The notes below the pieces were generated by a model, which saw only the letters and a list, made by a program, of their open reading frames with translations, had not been told where the DNA came from and did not search any database. A DNA stretch of 64,000 nucleotides from Halichondria panicea (taxonomy: Eukaryota > Porifera > Demospongiae > Suberitida > Halichondriidae), in NCBI RefSeq assembly GCF_963675165.1, contig NC_087387.1, positions 3,326,189 through 3,390,188 of the forward strand. The letters are read 5' to 3'. Of this stretch, positions 35,953-45,558 are shown piece by piece. Positions within the stretch are counted from its first letter, which is position 1; each line of letters begins with the position of its first letter. A program made the position numbers and the translations under genes.

Positions 35953-38900
35953 TTATTGTTCGAGCAGCTCCTCAACAGCAGATAGAGTGTTAACATATAT
36001 ATCGATACCATATTGCTCACTGTCAGCTACAGGATCAATCAGGGAGTTAAGGATCTCAATACAGTTTTCTGGTAACCCTATTCCAATGTGAGGTACATTA
36101 ACACCGATTGAGTCAGGTACTGGAGTAACAATTAGTAGTCATCTGTAACAACGTTGGTTCCTTTGTATCTTCCTTTGGTAAATAGTTTTATTGGGGTATA
36201 GCCTGCAGTTTTACTAATGCAATGGTTATTCCAACCATTTATGAACGATTCCAATGCTTTGTTTATTCGAGGAATAAATACAAAATGCAAGGCATATAGA
36301 TGAACAGCATTTAATGGATTCAACAGCTCACACCGCTCCATGTAGTGGTGATACAATTGGGTTACTGCTAGGAATACACAGTCTCTCTATCCTTGATTAT
36401 GGACACTTGATTATGGACACTTGCTCCAACAAGGAGCAACTTCAATATTTTCTAATCCCTGATCTGAACGGACACGAGACGGTATACTATATTGCTTTAC
36501 CGCTTCTTTGAAGAGTTTAAGCACTGTTACAGCTTTATTGTTGAAGGTACAGTACTAGTCTTAAGAAACCATCAATCGCTCCATGAATCACCATCGTCCA
36601 TCGAATGAGCTTATGGTTTCCATCTGTACAGTACAGTATGCAAATTAGTATTATTATGTTGCATGTTTATAATATTTTTATGAGCACACTTAATATGTTG
36701 AGTTCTATAAACCTGATGTGAACTAATTAAATTAACGCACTGTTAATTGCATTTAAAAATGTTCATGCACTGGTAGTTACAAATACCAACGTACCAATGT
36801 GCCAGAGCGAATTTCGTCCTGGTACTGAGTAAATTCGGCGCTTTGTCTTCGATTTCCATCTGCTTTTTTCCATCTCAAAGCAGAACCTATTGGGTCAATC
36901 TTATTGAGTGCTCTGCGGACACGATGACGTGGCACAGTAGCCCTTAATGCACCAATTGTCATTCTTTCACCAATGTCAGGCATAGTCTCTTTCACTTTAA
37001 CAATGTGATGCTCTAGTTCTTCTTCACTTATATAAGTAGAATATAATATTATATTACATATAGACATTGATTATAGTCAGTCTGCCCTAAGACCCCAAAT
37101 GCCCTAAGACCCCAAATGTTGTAAGACAGGAAGTGCTACAAGTTGCCTCATGAATATATTAATGAGAACAGTTTTTCTTTATTTTTGTTATAAATAAAGG
37201 TTTTTAGAGCTAGCTAAGTTGAAATATGTAATAATTATGGATAACACTTTGAATTGAGAAAATGGGTCCAAATAGCATAAAGTTGTGTAAAATGATTGCG
37301 GGAAGTTCGAGAGTTTGAGCAAGCTGTTCACCATCAACGTAGAATGATTAACAAGGATCTAAATAACAACATATTCAAGGTAATTGCCATATGGTGTTGG
37401 CAGACCAGCTACACAAAGTTCGACATTAATACACAACTTGACAAGAGCATAGAACACATCATGAATGACTTCAAGCCTTCTAGTTTGCTGCCAAAGCATG
37501 CACATTAATCAGATGTACTATTTGATACTTTGAGCAATCACTGATTCCTTTCACATCTGGAGATATGAAGCCATGAGTACCACCAACCACAGAGACTATT
37601 CAGAATGGGCCAACTTCGGCAGTTTGCGCAAGCTGTTCACACTATCTCAATCTATTCCAAACTTGCAGAGTCAACACATTCCATATTGAACTGATACATA
37701 TCCAAGTAACAAGTTCTAGCTCAGTAAATGGTCTGTGTTATGAGCTTTGGAAATCCAAAAAAAAACACCGTGAACTGTGCTTCACTACAGTGTTAATTGA
37801 GGTACATGACCACAAAAATGTTATTATCAGCCTGGCTTCACCGTGTGGTCAGAGAAAGTTTACACAACAGAAACCTTTCACTAGGTAAGTACAGTGCAGC
37901 ATGCAACAAGAAAACAAGTCATATGAGTGAGCATAATAAACATATAATTCTAGCCTGGTGTATTATATGAGCTAGCACTAATAAAATATAAGGGAATAAT
38001 TATCCAGGCCATCCACCTCCACTAGCTCAGTTTATCTTTCAATTTTGCCCTGCATGTAAAGAAGAAAGAAAATTATGATGCCAGGACTGTAAAAATGCCA
38101 GGACTGTAAAAATACAGCGACCTCTAATAGCGACCTCTAATGAAGATCCACACTCAGAATCTGAAACTGTCAGTGACAGAAGATAATAATTATTATGTCA
38201 ACAAACCACAGTGGATGATGGTAGTGCTACAAACATAGATTACACAGATCTGGACAGCTTGATCTAGCTTATACAGTACATCATTATTCTCATACATACC
38301 TTGTGTTGTTGTTGTTTTTTCATTCATGCTGCAGTTGGCTACACATGACTGAGTCTTGTTGTAGTTTTATGACAATTTATTACATCATTATTATGAATAT
38401 CATTAAAATATTTGAGGTTTACATTACGTAATGCTTCCTGTCTTGTCTTAGAAATACTGGAATGTTGGGGGTCTTAGGGCAGACTGAGTATTAATTTTCA
38501 GTCAGACTCAGGCAACTTCAATTTTTCCGGCATGAACGATATTATAATTATGGATGACACAATAATTTTTATGTGTAATAATTATAAACACTATACTCAC
38601 CGATTGATTTCTAAGATTCCAGTTTCTTTTCTTCTCCTATACAATGTGACTCCCAAAATCCTGGCAATATCTGACAAGGTAAAACCTACTTCACGTAGGT
38701 ACAGTATTTGTTCTGTATCTGTATCAACATCAAATGGAGGTCGACCTGGTTTATTAGGAAATTTAATTACTGAGGTGAGGTGAGGCAAAACTTCCTCTAT
38801 TCAATAGCAGTTCTCGCCCTCAACAGTAGATAAGGCGTTCGATGAGATAAGAGTCTGACTGCACTATGTGATCACAAACCTAAGTACGTTCACAAATAAA

Positions 38901-39117
38901 TTCAGCCTTCTCACGAGTCACAAAATCTGATTTGTTTCGCTCGCTCACAGTCCTTTAGAAACTTGGAAATCCTTGAAAATGATTCTTTCCACTCAGTAAC
39001 ATCATCATAGACAGACTCTTCACTATCACTACTATCAGACAGCAGAGCACAGGAGCACAGGCCTTTCAGTATCCAGTACAGAGTTCGCTTGTTGTTTACT
39101 ACGCCCCCCTCTACCAT
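35953..39117 (-). pseudogene. Integrase-core (rve-like DDE) transposase
   Basis: Minus-strand exons. About 38909-39117: acidic stretch SDSSDSEESVYDDVTEWKES ending before GTGAGA. About 38602-38780: GRPPFDVDTDTEQILYLREV, FTLSDIARILGV, RRRKETGI, donor GTGAGT (HTH). 36795-37048: SEEELEHHIVKVKETMPDIG, ERMTIGALRATVPRHRVRRA, IDPIGSALRW, then in a shifted frame RRIYSVPGRNSLWHI, donor GTACGT. From about 36633: GNHKLIRWTMVIHGAIDGF (first Asp at the junction), NNKAVTVLKLFKEAVKQYSI, RVRSDQGLENIEV (second Asp), a damaged RIERL (third acidic residue), LYALHFVFIPRINKALESFI, NGWNNHC, and a C-terminus ending VNTLSAVEELLEQ at 35953. This is the animal multi-copy family with an integrase catalytic core, of which 1-372 is another piece. 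At least three frameshifts and a deletion between the second Asp and the Glu. A 1.4-kb element sits in the intron after the HTH exon. Confidence 0.8.
37078..38486. mobile_element. 1,409-bp TIR element in the transposase intron
   Basis: The ends are CAGTCTGCCCTAAGACCCC at the left and its exact complement at the right, flanked by AGT on both sides (37075-37077 and 38487-38489). The left end has a 17-bp internal repeat of CCCTAAGACCCCAAAT. Twice inside, the phrase AGTTTG(A/C)GCAAGCTGTTCAC occurs. No transposase was seen. Ends starting CAGT with a 3-bp duplication suggest a CACTA-related or similar non-autonomous element; the superfamily is uncertain. Confidence 0.75.
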
Positions 39118-39544
39118 ATGCGTAGTGGGGTGCGTATGCGCTTGTAACCATCAAAATAATTTTGATACAAACGGCACGCCATAATCTATTGCCTCACAAA
39201 CTTTAGTGTTTTAAGCACCGCATAAGTCACTTCTCTAAAACTAACTGATTTACTGCAATGAACGCGTGGGCGGAAACCATGGCGACCGTGTGGGCAGGTC
39301 TTAGAATTTGCAGATTCAGCAATAATTGAAGGTCCCAGTAGTCCAGCATGACAGGATGTAACACCCACATTTACCTAGAGCCTTGCGTCATATTTAACAT
39401 CAAGTTTCACTGAGGAATTGTGAGTGTACGGAGAAAGAAGAGAGTGAAGCTAGAGGCAGAAGCAAGCAAACCATGATGATGGTCTCAGATGATAAACATC
39501 ACTCCAACACCAGTGTGATAATAATTATGGTGAACATGTGATAT

Positions 39545-39990
39545 TTATAACAGAATTACATTGATAGATGCTTCTTCTCGGATATCGAGTGTACCAGGAG
39601 TGGGATGTGATGACGACGAGAACATACTAGAAGGCTCCTCGTGATGCGTCCATTGCGTCCATTCCTCTAAGCAATTATCACCATACATTTCACAGATATT
39701 ATGTAGAACGATACAAGAAGCAACAACATCACAAACATGACCAGTCCATTCTCCCAGTCCATTCTCTTCAGTAAACATCTCCATCTTCCCTTCAAACGGC
39801 ATTCTCAACTACCATCCTAGCTCTACTTTGCCTATAATTATATTTTCTGTGTCTGCAAAAGGTACCACGGTAGAAGCGCATTCTCAACTACTCTACTTTG
39901 CCTATAATTATATTTTCTGTGTCTGCAAAAGGTTTCATCAACCACGGTAGAAGAGGGTATGCTGGGTCTCCAAGAATTACTATTGTTAAA
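39545..39990 (-). pseudogene. PIF/Harbinger transposase fragment (DDE_Tnp_4)
   Basis: Minus strand: TIVILGDPAYPLLPWLMKPF (39900-39990), then MVVENA and, in another frame, VASCIVLHNICEMYGDNCLE near 39700. 'LGDPAYPLLPWLMKPF ... RMVVENAFGRLKGR ... AACVVLHN-CE' is the conserved C-terminal half of Harbinger nucleases. An ~90-bp tandem duplication (CCTATAATTATATTTTCTG block, about 39833 and 39900) and frameshifts break it. Confidence 0.75.
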
Positions 39991-40299
39991 GCAGTGTGCC
40001 TATAGGTACATACACATTCACTATAATTATGCAGTACGATACATCATGTACAAATTTTAATTATACTACTCCGGACCCAGAAAACATGGTCTGAAGTGTG
40101 GCTGTGCTGTACGTATGGCTGTGCTGTACGTACACCCATGGGACCGTAATCATGTTCCATGTTTGTAACAGAGTGGGATATTAGATCATTGATGTAGCCA
40201 ATAGCCACCAACACCTTGGCAGTTGTCTATACACATGCACACATACTATAGGCATGTGCATGTATAGCAGAGGAGTAGGAGGTGCTGGATAAATCTGGG

Positions 40300-40320
40300 G
40301 GTCCGGGGGCTTGCCCCGGA
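40300..40320. repeat. GC-rich hairpin
   Basis: GTCCGGGGGCTTGCCCCGGA folds as TCCGGGG / CCCCGGA with a short loop, followed by AAAATTTT. It stands out in AT-rich DNA. Similar hairpins are common near ends of some invertebrate repeats; role unknown. Confidence 0.4.
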
Positions 40321-40508
40321 AAATTTTGGCATTCTAAATTCCCAGAGATTAATTCTGAGCAAATTTGGTACAAATTAATTCTACGCGGGTTTACCTGGAT
40401 TAATTGTTCTGCTATAATATACTTTAAATCTACAGAATCTGTTAAGTGGGTATGAATATATATATATACAATAAAAAAAGATTGCATTGTGTCATTGTAC
40501 TTCGGAGG

Positions 40509-43500
40509 ATCTTCGCAGTGAAGAAAACGAACGTTCGGCAGTTAGACAGCATGTCTATTTTAGGATCCAATAGGCTCACTACAAAAACACTGACTCTCTA
40601 ACTGTACTTGCAGAAGGAATCTCTATGCAAAGCTATAAACGATTACGACTGTCACAGTCGTTTGAGACCCCACAAGGTAAGTAGTGCACCAAAGCTCGAA
40701 AATGCAACATGGGACAAGGAAAATGTACTGAGGACTTAAGATCATTTCCGAACGACACAAAAATTAACTGGAACAAGTTTGCTAGAGAATATAACGTACC
40801 TGGGAAAAACAATGGGCAGGAGTTTGCTGAAAGAAACAGTGTAGACATACGTCAACTAGATAGTCGCCAGTCCGGAACAAGAGTGAACAAGAGTGAGAGC
40901 TCGGAAGTTAAAAATGCCCGGGAAATATATTTCTGTTCCGTCTCATTTAACTCCTGCAAAAATAAAAGAAGATTGGACAAAGATGATAACAACAGGCGAG
41001 CTAACACTAGGCGAACAATGCCACCCATGCACAATAATAAAATACAACACATCAAATGGTACTGTAACTAAAAGCGAAAGCACAGTTTACGGTAGAAAAA
41101 TTCCTCTGACAGACATTCGACAAAAGCTAATACGGAGACATGAGAAATATATGCACTTGCATACGGATAGAGAAATATTAGAAATGTCTGCTATTCAATT
41201 GACCGAGGATTTGCCGCCACATGATACAAGCCTTCAAAATCTAAGAGAAAAACTAAAAAAATCTGAACGAACTCGTACAATTGCCATATGGCATGATCAC
41301 GCAACAATACTAGGCCATGGATACGTTCTTGTGACAGCAAAAATATTATATGACACGGCAGTATTTAAACCAGACGCAAAAATACCAACAACTTCTCAAG
41401 TCAAAAATATTCAGGCGTTTGTTGAGGAGCCTGAGGTGAGGTCCATATATTAGCAATGTATTCATCGAGTACAGAAGACCCCAAGTGGGGTTGATAACGG
41501 ACAGATTAACTTGTATTCAGACCACACACCCCACCCCACACACTCACCACTTAAATGTAGCAATAGAGTGCAAGTACAAGACCAACTGATGTTCTTCTAT
41601 GGAGATAAGCCTGCAGCACAATTTGAAAGAGGATGTCAGAGGATGTCAGCAAGGGCGAGGATTTCCATGTGCTACATGCGGTTGTTCTGCTCAACGCATG
41701 GACGATCTAGGGCACTGCTTTACCCGAAAGTGGAAGGATCTACAAGACATACAAACAACAGCAACAAAGGGTAAATACATTTACTGTCGCATAATCATTC
41801 ATGCCTTAACGTTTATGCCTGGCAACCACTCTGTTACTAGGTATAGGCTGGTATAGGAAAATTATTTCAATGAATAGGCCATTGGGCATTGGGCAACAGT
41901 GCAGAGCCAACTATGTAGAATAGCAACATTATTGTAACAGACTGCAATGGTACAATGGTACAATAATACACACACACGCATACACAGAATCGTAATGTGT
42001 ATTGAGCATAATTTCTCACATGTATAAGTCAGTAATTTTCCTAGGAAAAGCAGGCAAGAAACCTGGTGTACTCTTGATGCACTCACCAAGGAGGAAATTA
42101 AGGACAAACTATGTAACCGAGATATATACACCAGTGCAACTACAAAGAAAGACCTACAACAAACACTTCATTAGGCTCTTGAAGGCGTACCATCCCTGCT
42201 CATCCACAACCCCACACAACCTTTGGGACAGCTAAACCTAGACTTATACCAAGTACTTGATTGTGAACCCCTGCATGATTTAAAAGGACACATCAACAAC
42301 GTGATTACTGAACTCCCTTCAATTCTGGACCCTGCCATCAAGACACACTACCCATCAAGACACACTACAAACAACTATTAGAAGCAGATTTAAAGAAGAA
42401 GAAAACTGGAGCGACTAACACTCATTCACTTAGTAGGCACAAACACTGTGTACTTTGCTACAAACTCTAGCAGGGAGAAACCGAAAGAACCAACAAAGAA
42501 ATTTTGAGACTATATAATACTACGTGGCTACATTTCATCCCGTCCCCTAAATCCCGTCCCCTAAGCATATTACCAGAAGAAAACTCTACGATATATACCT
42601 ACATGCACTGACTGTACATGCACCAGCTCAGTTTCAAATGATGAGTTGTAACACTGAACGCGAAGAAAGGCTGTTTGGACAGGCCAAGGATATCGCTACT
42701 GCGAAAACATTGTGCCTAACATTTTACTGAGGCTACAAGCAAAACAAAAGACTAAAGACATGTATACAACCCGCATACAGCAAAATTTCCAAGGAAGCTA
42801 AAGGAATTAGACAGCACACTTCACAAAACACTTTGTCCAGACAAGAATAAGCAGGACATCTACAACGCATATCAACTTATCTCGAGCAAGGTGAGACCTG
42901 GTGGACCAATACCGGAACAGCATATGAGTGGAGAAGAAGCTACTGTCTGCGACATCCGCACCCCGCAAGTCAGTGAAAACCATTTTCGATAAAACAGCCT
43001 GCAAAATATCCAAAACAAAAGTGTAACACTATGGCAAAAAATTATTAAAACAACAATTTCACTCCCTACTCCACACTTACGACTCTACGACGAGCAAGGA
43101 TTATTTATTGGTATTAGAGACTATCAAAATAAGGTAACCGAGGAGATGGAGACTGAGATGGAGACTGAATTGGAAGAAAACGAAGACATGGACACAACTT
43201 TAGATCAAGAAGGAGAGAACGCACAAGAAACCGTAACGGTTTTGGTAACTTCAGGAAAAATCAAGGCAAGAGGAGAATGTACCGCTTAATTCGAAACTAG
43301 TTAAACAGCTGGATGCACTCCGGACAAAGATAAAGGTCAACAAAACGTCTACAACAATTTGCAGTGTCAAACTTCAGCTCGAAGAAAACAATGAACAATT
43401 ACAGCGTAAAATTAAAGAATACGAACAGAGCTACTACATTAAACACAGCTGTTTACCATTACGTACTGAGCAAGAGTATTCAGAATTGCAAAAGAAGAGA

Positions 43501-43560
43501 AGTTACAATCAAAAACTACTACGCACAAGTGACTTCTTGACTTCTTGATTTAATTACAAG
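40509..43560 (+). pseudogene. Multi-exon gene of an uncharacterised sponge/cnidarian repeat family
   Basis: Plus-strand pieces run in order: EDLRSEENERSAVRQHVYF (40509-40565); MQSYKRLRLSQSFETPQ with donor GTAAGT (40626); FPNDTKINWNKFAREYNVPG; KMPGKYISVPSHLTPAKIKE, ERTRTIAIWHDHATILGHGY, VLVTAKILYDTAVFK, IQAFVEEPEVRSIY (40893-41452); QLMFFYGDKPAAQFERG, FPCATCGCSAQRMDDLGHCF (four Cys/His, possibly metal-binding); TLDALTKEEIKDKLCNRDIY, LIHNPTQPLGQLNLDLYQVL, CEPLHDLKGHINNVITELPS; NTEREERLFGQAKDIA, NILLRLQAKQKTKDM; SLPTPHLRLYDEQGLFIGIR; acidic repeats; and a coiled-coil-like C-terminus. I recognise this wording as a family present in many copies in cnidarians and sponges, probably a mobile-element ORF, but know no function. 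Several frame breaks coincide with 10-16-bp tandem duplications. Confidence 0.6.
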
Positions 43561-43564
43561 CTGT

Positions 43565-44288
43565 TACCATTTGCAATACTGTCGTTGAGAACAGGCATTG
43601 TAAGCTGTATACTGAAAGATACACTCTGCGCACTTAAGGCCCGGGTCCAGATTTCAACACCAAAATTTACACTATGTTCATACTGCTGTATTATTTGCAA
43701 TATACAGTGTATGCTGCATCAAAATGATCCAAAATGAAGCTCAATGTTTTCTTTTTCCAAACAACTAATTAGCTTAATTCCATAAATGGTCATGCCATAA
43801 ATGGTCATGCCACTTTCAGAAAGAGAACTGATGCCAAGATCAAGATCAAGCTTCAAAAACAAGGCTAGATGAACATCTCATAGCTAGGTACTAGTATCCT
43901 TGATGGGAAGAGTAAGAGTTATTGTATTCTTGAGATACACAAAATAGCCTACCTCTAGAGTGGCTGTCAGAGCTAAAGAAGCTAGCATAGCTAAGAAAGT
44001 TTTGGACATATTTACTTCCCATCAAGGAAACATAATCATAACAACATACTCTATCTTTTGAGAGCCTAAACAGCTAAACAGCTACTCTTAAACAGCTACT
44101 CTTACCTTGTTTAAGTCCGCCGTATTTGTGGCCAAAGATAATCTATAATAGTTCTAGCAGCTAGCTAAGCGATGACGTCATGTGCAATGAATAACATTAA
44201 TAAACATTATGAATCTCATTAACACTACATGATCTACATCAATGTAGGCAATGAATAAAATTAATCTTATCAGTGCCTGACCCAGGCC
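43565..44288. other. Gene-free spacer
   Basis: No exon was found between the uncharacterised gene and the Kolobok-like element. Short duplications occur (about 43785-43812 and 44072-44103). Confidence 0.45.
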
Positions 44289-44306
44289 TTAAACGAGCAT
44301 GTTGGC

Positions 44307-44315
44307 TTTATAAGG
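44307..44315 (+). promoter_or_regulatory. TATA-like box in left TIR
   Basis: TTTATAAGG lies 14 bp inside the left terminus and about 240 bp upstream of the accessory gene start. Its mirror partner in the right TIR is a better TATA box. Promoter role is inferred from position. Confidence 0.4.
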
Positions 44316-44556
44316 CGCGCGCGGTTAATGTTTAGATTCACTTCCGCCTGTTGCGGTACAAAAGGCCCGTGCCCTGGGCAGACCTTTGACCCCAGCTCCA
44401 ACATTCAAATATCTGTAAACAGCTCTCGTTTCTTTTCCCGCTTCATAGCCCTTTCAAACGATTTAGACAGCTCTAAAACAAGCATGCGCATTTTATACCA
44501 GGGTGGGGATACATGCACGTGGTTTTTTTTTAACACAAGCAAACAAAAAACACATA

Positions 44557-45494
44557 ATGGCTACTTATACAGAACAAGCAAGACTCAAGGTACCACAGAA
44601 GCCCATTACATAAATAAGAAAGAAGATAAAATGTACATCTATTCAGCTTCAGGTACGGTACAGCCAGCATCCTCCAGTGCACTTTCTGGAGGAGTTCCAG
44701 AAGTTGCTTGCGCTGTTTCCCGACGTCACTCTTGACGAAATTGATTCGGCGCCATCCGAAGGTAACACTGGAAAGTAAATATTAGAATGATTATTTCAAA
44801 TACAATTAAACTACCATCAGTGTCAAGCAGTAATACATCCAGTGCCAGTGGTGAAGCTGCTCCCCCTCCAGTGAAGAGGCCAAAGAGAGGTAATTCTAGA
44901 GGAATTAATTTCAATAATTATCACGTGATCTGGATGACGATCACTTATCTTTTGCACAGGTGTTTCTCGAGTAAGGACGGTTGGGGGTGAAGCCGGTCCT
45001 TCGAGGCCTAAGAAAGGTGAATGTCACTAACCTGTACATATGAATAAAATGAGTGGTACTTTCCTTAGGTCCCGGAGGGTATGATCACGTTGATCCTCCG
45101 GTCTTGAACGGAGAGGGTCCCTGCCCGTACTGCCACCTGTCACCATGTGTCAGAGCCAGACCACCCAGCTGGCTGATTGGAAGCGCTGCACCTAATTTGG
45201 GGAATATGGTGAAGCGCTTCAAACTATACCGCAAGTATTGGACGCTGCTAGGTCAGTTGGGGGTATGGAATCACCCTCTATATATGGCATATAAAGTGAC
45301 CAAAACCAGTGCACATGACAAGAGGGATGTGATGCCTGACTGTGTATTGAGAGTAAGTTTTAAATGATGCCCACTTTACAGTGCAAGTACGATCAATTGC
45401 TATATACCTTTTCCAGGAGGTGCGTGAACGATTTCCGAATCCAGATGGAGTTCCATACACAGACTTCCAGTCTTCTACTTCCTTTATTGTTTAA
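44557..45494 (+). CDS. Kolobok-like accessory protein with P2X7-ballast-like Cys domain (6 exons, 209 aa)
   Basis: Exons 44557-44589, 44653-44761, 44821-44889, 44960-45016, 45069-45352 and 45417-45494 join to 630 nt with no stop and GT-AG introns throughout. Start ATG follows ACATA, and the frame begins MATYTEQARLK. Residues 12-47 are a helical acidic segment (HFLEEFQKLLALFPDVTLDE). Residues 48-90 are Ser/Gly/Pro-rich with the basic patch PVKRPKRG (possible nuclear signal). Residues 107-208 form the conserved domain: GPCPYCHLSPCV (Cys108, 111, 116), AAPNLGNMVKRFKLYRKYWT, DVMPDCVLREVRERFPNPDG and VPYTDF. The 'C--C----C ... YR-YW ... +P-C----R--FP---G-Y--F' pattern resembles the zinc-coordinating C-terminal ballast domain of P2X7 and free-standing invertebrate relatives. 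Role in transposition is unknown; DNA or protein binding is a guess. It is transcribed toward the transposase gene. Confidence 0.75.
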
Positions 45495-45558
45495 TTATGT
45501 AAAATGCCATGTAAAATGCTGATTGGCTAGTCAAAATGTGCACGGATACGTACTTACT

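Larger units (their letters stand above)
33468..39185. mobile_element. Two-gene unit between 24-bp inverted ends (putative integrase-core DNA transposon)
   Basis: ATTATGGCGTGCCGTTTGTA plus TCAA occurs at 33468-33491 and, inverted, at 39162-39185. Outside, the sequence ATCTAT(T) is present on both sides in direct orientation, as expected for a target duplication. Inside, a plus-strand gene with DMAP1-binding-like motifs (33657-35745) converges on a minus-strand integrase-core transposase (35953-39117), whose first exon begins 45 bp from the right end. The unit is 5.7 kb and hosts three later insertions (33.96, 34.86 and 37.08 kb). That it was one transposon is inferred from ends plus gene layout. 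Confidence 0.6.
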
